Shown piece after piece: positions 7,635 to 16,216 of a stretch of 64,000 nt of DNA. This DNA comes from Nonomuraea maritima (lineage in GTDB: Bacteria; Actinomycetota; Actinomycetes; Streptosporangiales; Streptosporangiaceae). The position numbers and the translations under genes are program-made. The notes under the pieces are model-generated. The model was given only the letters and a program-made list of their open reading frames with translations, searched no databases and was not told the origin of the DNA. The stretch is taken from assembly GCF_900100395.1 (NCBI RefSeq), contig NZ_FNFB01000035.1:1-64000 (forward strand). Direction: 5' to 3'. Numbering within the stretch: the first letter of the stretch is position 1; each line of letters opens with the position of its first letter.

Positions 7635-8224
7635 AGCACGCCCTTGGTGCTCGGCACGCCGGTGGCGCGCGGGTCGAGCTCGGACGCCTCGCGCAGCGCC
7701 CGCGCCAGCGCCTTGAACTGCGCCTCCACGATGTGGTGGGCGTTGCGCCCGTACGGGACGTGCACGTGCAGGCAGATCGCCGCCTGCGCGACGAACGACT
7801 CCAGGATGTGGCGGGTCATCGTCGTGTCGTAGTCGGGGCCGATCATCGGCGCCATGCCCTCGGGCTCGTGGTGCACGAGGTACGGACGGCCGGACAGGTC
7901 GACGGTGACCTGGGCCAGCGATTCGTCCAGCGGGCAGGACGCGCTCCCGAACCGCCGGATGCCCGACTTGTCGCCCAATGCCTCGCGGAACGCCGCCCCC
8001 AGGGCGAGCGCGGTGTCCTCGATCGTGTGGTGGGAGTCGATGTGCAGGTCGCCCTCGGTCTTCACGGTCAGGTCGAACAACCCGTGCTTGCCGAGCTGGG
8101 CCAGCATGTGGTCGTAGAAACCGACACCGGTGGACACCTCGACCCGGCCGGTGCCGTCGAGGCCGACCTCCACCAGGACCGAGGTCTCCTTCGTGACACG
8201 CTCGACGCGGCCTACGCGGCTCAC
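7631..8224 (-). CDS. hisB: Imidazoleglycerol-phosphate dehydratase HisB
   Basis: This 197-residue monofunctional enzyme removes water from IGP to give imidazole acetol phosphate using two Mn ions. Family motifs are clear: TGVGFYDHMLAQLGKHG, DLHIDSHHTIEDTALALG, and near the C-terminus a second HH pair in NAHHIVEAQFKALARALREA. Length is typical of the actinobacterial enzyme without a HisB-N phosphatase domain. Start and stop overlap hisC and the 51-residue gene by 4 bp each. Confidence 0.97.
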   Translation of the reverse strand: MSRVGRVERVTKETSVLVEVGLDGTGRVEVSTGVGFYDHMLAQLGKHGLFDLTVKTEGDLHIDSHHTIEDTALALGAAFREALGDKSGIRRFGSASCPLDESLAQVTVDLSGRPYLVHHEPEGMAPMIGPDYDTTMTRHILESFVAQAAICLHVHVPYGRNAHHIVEAQFKALARALREASELDPRATGVPSTKGVL

Positions 8225-9291
8225 AGGACTCCTTCCAGGGCGGCACGGAACGCCGCCATCTCGTCACCGGTGCCGATCGACACCCTCAGCCATTCCGGCG
8301 GGCCCACCTCGCGGATGAGCACGCCGCGCTCCAGCAACGCCTCCCACACCGCGCGCCGGTCGGGGAAGCGCCCGAACAGCACGAAGTTGGCGTCGGAGTC
8401 GGCCACCACCAGGCCCTTGCCGCGCAGCCAGGCGACCGTGTCGTCGCGCTCGCGCCGCAGGGTGTCGACCGTGCCGAGCAGTTCGGCGCGGTGCCGCAGC
8501 GCCACGCGCGCCGCCGTCTGCGTGATCGTGGACAGGTGGTACGGCAGCCGCACCAGCAGCAGCGCCTCCACCACCGCCGGGTGGGCGGCCAGGTAGCCCA
8601 GCCGCGTGCCGGCCATGGCGAACGCCTTGGACATCGTGCGGGTGACGATGAGCCGCGGATGGTCGGGCAGCAGCGCCAGCGCCGACGGCGTGCCGGTGCG
8701 GGCGAACTCGGCGTAGGCCTCGTCGACGACGACCATGCCAGGCGCGGCGGAAAGGACCGCCTCGATCGTCGCCAGGGGCAGCGCCGTGCCGGTCGGGTTG
8801 TTGGGCGAGGTGAGGAAGACGATGTCGGGCCGGTGCTCCTCGATCGCCGCGACGGCCTTGCCCGCGTCGAGCGAGAAGTCGTCCTCACGGCTCGCGCCGA
8901 TCCACTCGGTGCTCGTGCCGGTCGTGATGATCGGGTGCATCGAGTAGGACGGCTCGAACCCGACGGCGGTACGGCCGTGCCCGCCGAAGGCCTGGAGGAT
9001 CTGCTGGAGCACCTCGTTGGAGCCGTTGGCCGCCCACACCCGCTCGGTCGTGAGGCCGTGGCCGAGGTAGGCGGCCAGGTCGGCGCGCAGCGCGAGCGCG
9101 TCGCGGTCGGGATAGCGGTTGAGCTCTCCGGCCTGCGCCGCGACCTCGGCCGCCAGGTCGGCGACCAGCGCGGGCGAGGGCGGGTAGGGGTTCTCGTTGG
9201 TGTTGAGCCGTACCGGGACGTCGATCTGGGGCGCGCCGTAGGGAGTCTTGCCCCTCAGATCGGCTCGGATCGGCAGGTCTTCCAGGTTCAC
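8221..9291 (-). CDS. hisC: Histidinol-phosphate aminotransferase HisC
   Basis: This 356-residue PLP enzyme starts at GTG (9291), overlapping the hisD stop as GTGA. The open frame continues upstream, but only as a shadow of hisD. It is a fold-type I aminotransferase: LNTNENPYPPSPALV near the N-terminus, FLTSPNNPTGTALP, VVVDEAYAEFA, and the PLP lysine in TRTMSKAFAMAGTRLGYL. It converts imidazole acetol phosphate and glutamate into histidinol phosphate. Confidence 0.97.
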   Translation of the reverse strand: MNLEDLPIRADLRGKTPYGAPQIDVPVRLNTNENPYPPSPALVADLAAEVAAQAGELNRYPDRDALALRADLAAYLGHGLTTERVWAANGSNEVLQQILQAFGGHGRTAVGFEPSYSMHPIITTGTSTEWIGASREDDFSLDAGKAVAAIEEHRPDIVFLTSPNNPTGTALPLATIEAVLSAAPGMVVVDEAYAEFARTGTPSALALLPDHPRLIVTRTMSKAFAMAGTRLGYLAAHPAVVEALLLVRLPYHLSTITQTAARVALRHRAELLGTVDTLRRERDDTVAWLRGKGLVVADSDANFVLFGRFPDRRAVWEALLERGVLIREVGPPEWLRVSIGTGDEMAAFRAALEGVL

Positions 9292-10604
9292 GTCGTCTCC
9301 GTGGGCACTCGCCAGTCGAAACGGGCGCGGATGGCGGCACCGTGGGCGGGCAGGTCTTCGGCGTCGGCCAGGACCGACACGTGGGCCGCCGCCTGAGCGA
9401 GCGCCGTACGCGAATAGTCGACCACGTGGATGCCGCGCAGGAAAGACTGAACCGACAGACCGCTGGAGTGACAGGCGCAGCCGCCGGTGGGCAGCACGTG
9501 GTTGGACCCGGCGAGGTAGTCGCCGAGCGAGACCGGTGACCAGGGCCCCACGAAGATCGCGCCGGCGTTGCGCACCCGCGCCGCGACCGCGGCCGCGTCG
9601 GCCGTCTGGATCTCGAGGTGCTCGGCGGCGTAGGCGTCGACGACCGCGAGACCGTCGTCGAGCGAGTCGACCAGCACGATGCCCGACTGCTTGCCGCTCA
9701 GCGCCTCGTTGATGCGCTCGGAGTGGCGGGTCGCGGAGATCTGCCCCGGCAGCTCCTTCTCGACCGCGTCGGCGAGCTCTGTGCTCGTGGTGACCAGCAC
9801 GGCCGCCGCGATCGTGTCGTGCTCGGCCTGGCTGATCAGGTCGGCGGCGACGTGGACCGGGTCGGCCGTCTCGTCGGCCAGGATCGCGATCTCGGTCGGG
9901 CCCGCCTCGGAGTCGATGCCGATGACGCCCTTGAGCAGCCGCTTGGCCGCCGCCACCCAGATGTTGCCGGGGCCGGTCACCATGGTGGCCGGCGGGCACT
10001 CCTCGGTGCCGTAGGCGAACATCGCCACGGCCTGCGCCCCGCCCACCGAGTAGACCTCGTCGACGCCGAGCAGCGCGCACGCGGCGAGGATCGTGGGGTG
10101 CGGCAGGCCGCCGAACTCTTTCTGCGCCGGGCTGGTCACGGCCAGCGATCCGACGCCGGCCTCCTGGGCCGGGACGACGTTCATCACGACGCTGGACGGG
10201 TAGACCGCGCGCCCGCCCGGCACGTACAGGCCCACGCGGTCGACCGGCACCCACCGCTCGGTGACCGTGCCGCCGGGCACGACCTGCGTGGTGACGTCGG
10301 TGCGGCGCTGGTCGCGGTGGACCAGCCGGGCCCGCCTGATCGACTCTTCCAGCGCGGCCCGCACCGCGGGGTCGAGCTCGGCCAGGGCCCGCCGCAGGGC
10401 CTCGGCCGGGACCCGGGTGGAGGCGATCTCGACGCCGTCGAACCTGGCGGTCAGCTCCCGTACGGCCGCCACACCGCGATGGCGTACGTCGTCACAGATC
10501 GGCCGCACCTTCTCCAGGGCGGCCTCGACGTCGAGCTCGGCGCGGGGCAGCACGTCACGCAGATCCGCAGGCAGCGGACCGCGCATGTCAATACGGGAAA
10601 TCAC
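9288..10604 (-). CDS. hisD: Histidinol dehydrogenase HisD
   Basis: This zinc/NAD enzyme of about 438 residues oxidises histidinol to histidine in two steps. Motifs include VPGGRAVYPSSVVMNVVPA, GGAQAVAMFAYGTE, VTGPGNIWVAAAKRL, DLISQAEHD and GDYLAGSNHVLPTGG. I take the GTG at 10604 (ISRIDMRG follows) rather than GTG 10610, because a TAGACT box lies exactly 6 nt upstream, a leaderless pattern also seen at other starts in this window. It is the first gene of the his operon. Confidence 0.95.
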   Translation of the reverse strand: MISRIDMRGPLPADLRDVLPRAELDVEAALEKVRPICDDVRHRGVAAVRELTARFDGVEIASTRVPAEALRRALAELDPAVRAALEESIRRARLVHRDQRRTDVTTQVVPGGTVTERWVPVDRVGLYVPGGRAVYPSSVVMNVVPAQEAGVGSLAVTSPAQKEFGGLPHPTILAACALLGVDEVYSVGGAQAVAMFAYGTEECPPATMVTGPGNIWVAAAKRLLKGVIGIDSEAGPTEIAILADETADPVHVAADLISQAEHDTIAAAVLVTTSTELADAVEKELPGQISATRHSERINEALSGKQSGIVLVDSLDDGLAVVDAYAAEHLEIQTADAAAVAARVRNAGAIFVGPWSPVSLGDYLAGSNHVLPTGGCACHSSGLSVQSFLRGIHVVDYSRTALAQAAAHVSVLADAEDLPAHGAAIRARFDWRVPTETT

Positions 10605-10616
10605 CCTCACAGTCTA
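10605..10616 (-). promoter_or_regulatory. Probable -10 box of leaderless his operon promoter
   Basis: TAGACT (minus strand, 10616-10611) is followed by 6 nt and then the hisD GTG. No ribosome site precedes this start and no convincing -35 hexamer is visible. Confidence 0.5.
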
Positions 10617-10945
10617 CGGAGTCCACGCCCTGAGTCGCGTTCCGTCCAGCATGCGGACCGCGCCCCTCTACCAAGAGAGGGCGGCCGCCGGGTGGCGCTC
10701 GCCAACACGCGCCCGACGGCCGCCGTCGCCCCGGACCGGGCCTGCCGGGGCGCTGCCGTGGCCGCCACGGGGTACGGCCACGACCGGGAAAAGCCTGGGC
10801 CGCCACTTCTGCCCGTGATGTCGGTGAACTAACGCGATACACCAAGAGAAACGTTCAGTAGCGAAAAGCTAACCATACGCAGCTTTCACCGCTCTTGCGT
10901 GTCGCGACGGCGGGACACCCGCGACGACCAGCCGGAGAGGTTTCG
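10617..10945. other. Gene-free stretch upstream of hisD and the 61-residue gene
   Basis: These 330 bp separate two divergent transcription units. The left two-thirds are very GC-rich, and the stretch around 10830-10900 is markedly more AT-rich. I see no gene, no strong hairpin and no recognisable T-box or leader peptide. Confidence 0.5.
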
Positions 10946-10957
10946 TACCCTGCACGA
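10946..10957 (+). promoter_or_regulatory. Probable -10 box of leaderless promoter
   Basis: TACCCT (10946-10951) lies exactly 6 nt before the ATG of the 61-residue gene, which has no ribosome binding site. Confidence 0.45.
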
Positions 10958-11143
10958 ATGGGACGGTGGCACGGGCCGGACGGCCTGGTGGTGGAGGTCA
11001 TCATGCTCGATGACCACCCGATGCTGCGCGTCTGCCACCGCGTCGGCGGCCGCACCTACCTGCACGGCTACTGCGCCACCGTGGCCGAGCTGCTCGAGCA
11101 CGGCATCGATCTGGCCGACCTGGTCGAGGAAGAGCCCGCTTGA
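10958..11143 (+). CDS. Conserved small actinobacterial protein (61 aa)
   Basis: The product begins MGRWHGPDGLVVEVIMLDD and continues with PMLRVCHRVGGRTYLHGYC and DLADLVEEEPA. It looks like a compact soluble alpha/beta protein with no signal or membrane helix. I recognise it only as a type of short hypothetical protein common in actinomycetes. The upstream frame is open, but the chosen ATG fits the leaderless TACCCT-6 nt pattern. The ligase gene follows after 58 bp. Confidence 0.6.
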   Translation: MGRWHGPDGLVVEVIMLDDHPMLRVCHRVGGRTYLHGYCATVAELLEHGIDLADLVEEEPA

Positions 11144-11201
11144 CCATCTTCAGACCGCGGCCGGCCACTGCCCGACGACGCGACGGGGTACGGCCTGCAC
11201 C

Positions 11202-12221
11202 ATGGTGCGGCTCCCGGTCTACGCGCCGATGCTCGCCCAGCTCGGCACCCTGAGCTCCGTCCGGGGTCCCGAGTGGGCCGTGGAGATGAAGTGGGACGGC
11301 GTCCGCGCCCTCGTCTACGTCGAGGACGGCGCCGTACGGCTGCTGTCGCGCAACGGCAGGGACGTCACCCCCGCCTACCCCGAGCTGCAGCTCATGGCCT
11401 CCGCCACGAACAGGCGGGCGGCCGTCCTCGACGGCGAGGTCGTCGCCTTCGACGAGGCCGGACGGCCCAGCTTCGAGGCGCTGCAGCCCCGGATGCACCA
11501 GCGCCACCAGGCGGCCGTGGCCCACCTGGTCAGGACGGTGCCGGTGACGTTCATGGCGTTCGACATCCTGCACCTCGACAACGAGAGCACGATCGCGCTG
11601 CCGTACACCGAGCGGCGGGGGCTGCTGGAGAGCACGCTCACCCCGGGCTATCGCTGGCAGGTGCCGGTGTGGTTCTCCGGCCACGCCGAGCAGGCGTTCG
11701 ACGCCTCCCGGCAGCTCGGGCTCGAAGGGGTGGTCTGCAAGCGGATGAACTCCCCCTACCGGCCCGGCCGGCGCAGCCCGGATTGGACCAAGGTCAAGAA
11801 CGTCAGCGCCGTCGAGGTGGTGATCGGGGGCTGGAAACCGGGCGGCGGACGGCGCTCGGGCCTGATCGGCTCACTCCTGCTCGGCGCGTACGACCCGGCC
11901 GGACGACTGCGCTACGTCGGCCACGTCGGCACCGGGTTCACGCAGGCGATGCTGCGCGACCTCGGCGAGCTTGTCGCGCCGCTGGAGCGCCGGGAGCCGC
12001 CCTTCGACGAGCCGGTGCCGCGCGAGCACGCCAGGGACGCGCGCTGGGTGGAGCCCCGGCTGGTCGGCGAGGTGCAGTACGCCGAGGTCACGAGCGACGG
12101 GCGGCTGCGCCACCCCTCCTGGCGGGGGCTGCGGCCCGACCGCGAGCCGTCGGAGGCCCGCACGGAAGAGATCGCGCCGCCCGGCAGGTCCGGGCAGCAG
12201 GGCGGCACCGCCACGGGCTGA
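11202..12221 (+). CDS. ATP-dependent DNA ligase (LigC-like)
   Basis: This 339-residue protein starts at ATG. It contains the nucleotidyltransferase motifs of ATP-dependent ligases: motif I EMKWDGVRALV with nucleophile K30, RNGRDVT, VLDGEVVAFD, MAFDILHLD, LEGVVCKRMNSPYRPG and WTKVKN, then a C-terminal OB-fold region with GYVGHVGTGF-like sequence and EVQYAEVTSDGRLRHPSW. This matches stand-alone LigC/LigD-LIG ligases that act in end joining or base-excision repair with Ku or primase/nuclease partners. No Ku, polymerase or nuclease domain is adjacent. The last 30 residues are low-complexity. Confidence 0.9.
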   Translation: MVRLPVYAPMLAQLGTLSSVRGPEWAVEMKWDGVRALVYVEDGAVRLLSRNGRDVTPAYPELQLMASATNRRAAVLDGEVVAFDEAGRPSFEALQPRMHQRHQAAVAHLVRTVPVTFMAFDILHLDNESTIALPYTERRGLLESTLTPGYRWQVPVWFSGHAEQAFDASRQLGLEGVVCKRMNSPYRPGRRSPDWTKVKNVSAVEVVIGGWKPGGGRRSGLIGSLLLGAYDPAGRLRYVGHVGTGFTQAMLRDLGELVAPLERREPPFDEPVPREHARDARWVEPRLVGEVQYAEVTSDGRLRHPSWRGLRPDREPSEARTEEIAPPGRSGQQGGTATG

Positions 12222-12307
12222 ACGCGACACGACACCTCGAACTACGCTTCGCACTCATAGTGTGACTTAGAGTAATTGAGAGAATGTCGAACCGCTCGGG
12301 GGACACA

Positions 12308-13771
12308 GTGCGCAGAACTCTCGTCACCACCCTGGCCGCGCTGGCCGGCGCCACCCTCGCGCCACCCGCACCCGCCGCCGGCCGGCCACCCGTCCAGCCA
12401 GGCGCGGCGCCAGGGCACTCCGCGGCGCGCCCCCTGGACGCCGACTCGTCCCCGATCATGCGGCCGAAGCGCGCGGTGCGTTACTGGACCCCCGACCGGC
12501 AGGACGCGGCAGGCCCTGCCCACCTGCCACGGGCCGTCCCCCAGTTCTCGCCCGTCGCCAGCGCGCGCATCGCCCGGCCGCTCAGCGTCCCCACGGCCAA
12601 ACGGCTCACGCCCGGCGCCGACGACAACGGCTACGCCCGCGTCGAGCGCCCGTACACGGGACGTGACCAGAGCCGCGTCACCGGCCGGCTGTTCTTCGTC
12701 AACTCCCTCGGGCAGGGCGACTCCTGCAGCGCCTCCGTCGTCCGCTCGGCCTCCGGGCTCCTCGTCGTCACCGCCGCCCACTGCGTCTACAGCGTCCCCC
12801 CGGGCTCGGCGGCCGGACGCTGGCACACCAACTTCGCGTTCGTGCCCGCCTACGACGGCCGCGCCGACGACGCGCGGCGGCGCGAACCGTACGGCAGGTG
12901 GGGCGGGCGGCAGGCGTGGAAGCCCGACGGCTACACCGGCATCAGCGGCGGCGACTGGAACTCCGTCTACGACCTCGCCCTCATCGAGGTCGGCCGGCAC
13001 AAGCGCACCCTTCAGGACGCGGTCGGCGCCTTCACCCCGATGCTCAACCGCGGCGGCCGGCACATCATCACCACGACCGGCTATCCCGGCCTGCTCGGCA
13101 TGACCCCGTACGACGGCCGCGACCAGCTGTGGTGCGTCGGCCGCACCCACCAGGCGCACAGCGTCACCCTCGCCCCCATCGTCACCGCCGCGGCCCAGGC
13201 GCCGCAACCGGGCCGGCTCGAGACCGACAACTGCCACCTGCACAAGGGGCACAGCGGCGGGCCGTGGCTCGTGCGCGGCACCGGCGACCTGATCGGCGTG
13301 CTGTCGGCGGGCAAGGACGACGGCGAGCCCGAGGGCAACTCCGTCGCCACCACGCTCAGCCCCGAGAGCTACGGCGCGCTGGTGCGGCAGGCCGACCCCG
13401 ACGGCGTGTACGACGCGCTGTCGGTCAAGATGTCCGGCCCGGACCAGCCCGTCCGCCCCGGCCGCTCCGCCGCGGTGACGGCCACCGTCGCCGCGCGCGG
13501 CCTCGCGTCCAGCAACCGGGTGCCCGTCACCCTCATCGCGCCGCCCGGCACGAGCCTGTCCGGCGTCGACGGCGCCCGCTGCCACCTCGCCGGCCGGAGG
13601 GCCGACTGCACGATCGGGGCCGTCCATCCGGGCACACCCGTACGACTCACCGCGCGGGTGAAGGCCGGCCCCGGGCGCGGAGGGCCCGTCGAGGCGCGCG
13701 TCACCTCGTCGTTCCTCGACCCGGCGCAGCGCGACAACACCAGCACGGTGCGCCTGCCCGTCCGCCGCTGA
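12308..13771 (+). CDS. Secreted trypsin-like serine protease with C-terminal Ig/DUF11-like domain
   Basis: About 487 residues from GTG 12308, which has GGGGGA at good spacing. An in-frame ATG at 12284 lacks a usable site. A Sec signal peptide (RRTLVTTLAALAGATLAPPAPAA) leads the protein. The chymotrypsin-fold triad is visible as VVTAAHCVYS (His), VYDLALIEVG (Asp) and GHSGGPWLV (Ser). After the protease domain, roughly residues 375-487 form a beta-rich region (PVRPGRSAAVTATV, NRVPVTLIAPPGTSLSG) like the DUF11/CARDB-type repeats of exported proteins. A TAGAGT -10-like box lies at 12268. The substrate is unknown. Confidence 0.9.
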   Translation: MRRTLVTTLAALAGATLAPPAPAAGRPPVQPGAAPGHSAARPLDADSSPIMRPKRAVRYWTPDRQDAAGPAHLPRAVPQFSPVASARIARPLSVPTAKRLTPGADDNGYARVERPYTGRDQSRVTGRLFFVNSLGQGDSCSASVVRSASGLLVVTAAHCVYSVPPGSAAGRWHTNFAFVPAYDGRADDARRREPYGRWGGRQAWKPDGYTGISGGDWNSVYDLALIEVGRHKRTLQDAVGAFTPMLNRGGRHIITTTGYPGLLGMTPYDGRDQLWCVGRTHQAHSVTLAPIVTAAAQAPQPGRLETDNCHLHKGHSGGPWLVRGTGDLIGVLSAGKDDGEPEGNSVATTLSPESYGALVRQADPDGVYDALSVKMSGPDQPVRPGRSAAVTATVAARGLASSNRVPVTLIAPPGTSLSGVDGARCHLAGRRADCTIGAVHPGTPVRLTARVKAGPGRGGPVEARVTSSFLDPAQRDNTSTVRLPVRR

Positions 13772-13780
13772 CGCGCCGGG

Positions 13781-14902
13781 TCAGCTCACCGCCTGCGCGG
13801 GCTCCCGCAGCGTCCGCGCCAGCAACCAGGCCAGCGCGGGGAAGACGACCAGACAGGCCAGCGCCGTCCGCAGCGAGGACGCCTCCGCCACCGCCCCCAC
13901 CAGCGGGCTCACCAGGCCACCCACGCTCACCGCGAGACCCAGCGTCACCCCGCTCGCCGTGCCCATCCTGGTCGGCAGGAAGTCCTGGCCGAGCGTCACG
14001 TGCAGGGAGAACGGGACGTACAGGGCGATCGAGGAGGCGGCGACGAACAGGTACGCCGCCGGGCCCGGCACGAACACCACCCCGGCCACCGCCGGCACGG
14101 CCAGACCGTACGCCAGCCGCATCGTCGCCACCCTGCCCCAGCGGGCCGCCAGCCGCCCGCCCAGCACCGTGCCCAGCGCCCCACCCGCGAACAGCACGAA
14201 CAGCGCCACCGCTCCTGCCGTCCCGCCGCCCAGGTGCAGGGCCACGAACGCGCTCAGGCCGACGTACACCACCGAACGGAACACGATCACCACCGTCAGC
14301 CGGGTGAACGACGGCCAGTCGTCGCGGCCCGTGACCGGCGCGGCGGCCCGCGCGGCCCCGCCGCCGCCGGACAGCGCCCTGACCGCGGGCAGCGTGAGCG
14401 CCGCGCCCAGCACCGCGGGCAGCGCCAGCCACGGCGAGGCGCCCAGCCCCCAGATCGCGAGCAGCGGTGTCACCAGCACGGGAGCGGAGGCGAACCCCAG
14501 CGTGCCGCCCAGCGAGAACCAGCTCATCCGCACGTGGCTGCCCTCGCTCGCGACGCGCGCAAGGCGCGCAGACTCCGGGTGGTACGCAGCCACCCCCAGC
14601 CCCGACAGGGCCACCGCGAACCACGTCAGCGCGTACGAGTCGGCCACTCCCCCGGCCGCCACCCCCGCCCCGGCCAGGACTGTGCTCACCGGGATCAGCC
14701 ACGGCAGCCGCCGCCGGTCGGCCAGCGCGCCGAACAGCGGCTGCACGACGGACGACAGCAGCGTCGCGGCCAGCACGATGCCGGACACGGCGACGTAGCC
14801 GTACCCGCGCCCGGTGACCAGGAACGGCACGAGCGCGGGCACCGCGCCCTGGTAGAAGTCGACGGCGGCGTGGCCGGCGGCGAGCGTGGGGACCCTGTTC
14901 AC
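13781..14902 (-). CDS. MFS transporter, fosmidomycin-resistance (Fsr)-like
   Basis: This 373-residue protein has about eleven to twelve membrane helices and starts at GTG 14902. The N-half carries HAAVDFYQGAVPALVPFL and QPLFGALADRRRLPWLIP, the loop 2-3 motif of this MFS branch. The second half has SLHVTLGQDFLPTRMGTASG. The pattern is that of Fsr-like drug exporters, though the natural substrate is not predictable. It is divergent from an AraC-type regulator with 51 bp between the starts, a typical regulator/efflux pair. Confidence 0.85.
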   Translation of the reverse strand: MNRVPTLAAGHAAVDFYQGAVPALVPFLVTGRGYGYVAVSGIVLAATLLSSVVQPLFGALADRRRLPWLIPVSTVLAGAGVAAGGVADSYALTWFAVALSGLGVAAYHPESARLARVASEGSHVRMSWFSLGGTLGFASAPVLVTPLLAIWGLGASPWLALPAVLGAALTLPAVRALSGGGGAARAAAPVTGRDDWPSFTRLTVVIVFRSVVYVGLSAFVALHLGGGTAGAVALFVLFAGGALGTVLGGRLAARWGRVATMRLAYGLAVPAVAGVVFVPGPAAYLFVAASSIALYVPFSLHVTLGQDFLPTRMGTASGVTLGLAVSVGGLVSPLVGAVAEASSLRTALACLVVFPALAWLLARTLREPAQAVS

Positions 14903-14953
14903 CCCTCGATCATGTCGCCGGCCGCCGGTGGCCCGCTTCCGATAAGGTGCCAG

Positions 14954-15700
14954 ATGATGTCGCAAATCCGCCACCTGCCGCTGGCACCCACCGGGCAGCG
15001 TCCCCTCGCGCCAGGCGCCGGCATCGACGCCCACCGCCACGACACCCACCAGATCGCGTACGCCTGCCGCGGCGTCGTGTCGGTCACCACCGGCACCGGG
15101 GCGTGGGTGGCACCCGCCAACCGGGCGATCTGGATCCCGGCGGGGACGGTCCACGAGCATCGCGCGCACGGTGACACCGACCTGCGCCTGGTGGGACTGA
15201 CGCGCAACCCGCTGGGCCTCGACCGCCCGGCCGTCCTCGCCGTCGGCCCCCTCCTGCGCGAACTGCTCGTCGCGTACACCACCGACGACGCTCACGCCCA
15301 TCACGGCGGCGAGCGGGAGCGGTTGCTCGCGGTGCTGCTCGACCAGCTCAGGGCGGCGCCCGAGCAGCCGCTGCACCTGCCCACGCCGCGCGACCCGCGG
15401 CTCGCGGCCGTCTGCGACGCGCTGCGCCGCGACCCGTCCGACGGACGTACGCTCGACCGGCTCGCCGCCGGCGCGGGCAGCAGCGACCGCACGCTGTCCC
15501 GGCTGTTCCGCGCCGAGCTGGGGATGACCTTTCCCCAGTGGCGCACCCAGCTCCGCCTGCACCACGCGCTGCTGCTCCTGGCCGAGGGCGTCGCGGTGAC
15601 CACGGTCGCGCACCGGTGCGGCTGGGCGTCGGCGAGCGCGTTCATCGAGGTGTTCCGCAGGTCCTTCGGGTACACCCCCGGCCGCGCCTTTACAACGTAG
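14954..15700 (+). CDS. AraC-family transcriptional regulator
   Basis: This 248-residue protein starts at ATG 14954, with a second ATG directly after. The N-terminal cupin contains DAHRHDTHQIAYACRGV, TGTGAWVAPANRAIWIPAG and TVHEHRAHG, resembling metal/ligand-binding cupins. The C-terminal AraC domain has two helix-turn-helix motifs (RTLDRLAAGAGSSDRTLSRL and VTTVAHRCGWASASAFIEVF) and ends FGYTPGRAF. A TAAGGT -10-like box lies just upstream. The divergent MFS gene is the likely target. Confidence 0.9.
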   Translation: MMSQIRHLPLAPTGQRPLAPGAGIDAHRHDTHQIAYACRGVVSVTTGTGAWVAPANRAIWIPAGTVHEHRAHGDTDLRLVGLTRNPLGLDRPAVLAVGPLLRELLVAYTTDDAHAHHGGERERLLAVLLDQLRAAPEQPLHLPTPRDPRLAAVCDALRRDPSDGRTLDRLAAGAGSSDRTLSRLFRAELGMTFPQWRTQLRLHHALLLLAEGVAVTTVAHRCGWASASAFIEVFRRSFGYTPGRAFTT

Positions 15701-15720
15701 ATTCGTTACAATCGGATGTC

Positions 15721-16215
15721 GTGAGCACATCGAAAGGCAAGGGCGGCACGCCGGCCACCATGGCGCTGATCAAGGCCAAGGCCGAGTTCACCCTCCATCC
15801 CTACGAGCACGACGCCTCCGCGCAGGCCTACGGCGAGGAGGCCGCCGACGCGCTCGGGGTGCCGTACGAACGGATCTTCAAGACGCTCGTGGCCGAGGTC
15901 GAGAGCGGGCTCGCGGTCGCGGTCGTGCCCGTGGCGGGCAAGCTCGACCTCAAGGCGCTCGCCGGCGCGCTCAACAGCAAGCGGGCCGCGATGGCCGACG
16001 CCGCCAGGGTCGAGCGGGTCACCGGCTACGTCGTCGGCGGCATCAGCCCGCTGGGCCAGCGCAAGCAGCTCCCGACCGTGGTCGACTCCTCAGCCCTCGA
16101 CTTCGAGACGATCTACTTCTCGGCGGGCAAGCGCGGCCTGCAGATCGAGACCGAGCCCGACAACCTCATCACCCTCACCCGGGCCGTCACCGCCCCGATC
16201 GGCCGGCAGGGCTGA
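15721..16215 (+). CDS. ybaK: YbaK/EbsC-type Cys-tRNA(Pro)/aminoacyl-tRNA deacylase
   Basis: This 164-residue protein starts at GTG 15721. The YbaK fold is marked by HPYEHDASAQAYGEEAADAL, RIFKTLVAEV with the catalytic Lys, and GYVVGGISPLGQRKQLPTVV. It hydrolyses mischarged Cys-tRNA(Pro) after ProRS editing failure. The start lacks a ribosome site, and a TACAAT box lies 8 nt upstream, so the mRNA may be leaderless or nearly so. The 3' end stops 1 bp from the convergent PBP gene. Confidence 0.93.
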   Translation: MSTSKGKGGTPATMALIKAKAEFTLHPYEHDASAQAYGEEAADALGVPYERIFKTLVAEVESGLAVAVVPVAGKLDLKALAGALNSKRAAMADAARVERVTGYVVGGISPLGQRKQLPTVVDSSALDFETIYFSAGKRGLQIETEPDNLITLTRAVTAPIGRQG

Positions 16216-16216
16216 G

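Noticed and set aside
8221..10254. A 677-codon open frame suggesting a hisD-hisC fusion
   Set aside because: The upstream two-thirds is the out-of-frame shadow of hisD. hisC begins at GTG 9291, overlapping the hisD stop.
11202..12221. DNA ligase as part of a Ku/LigD end-joining operon
   Set aside because: No Ku, primase or 3'-phosphoesterase gene is adjacent on either side.
13781..15730. A 649-codon frame making the MFS protein look like a fusion
   Set aside because: The part beyond 14902 is antisense to the AraC gene and has no domain. The transporter is complete from GTG 14902.
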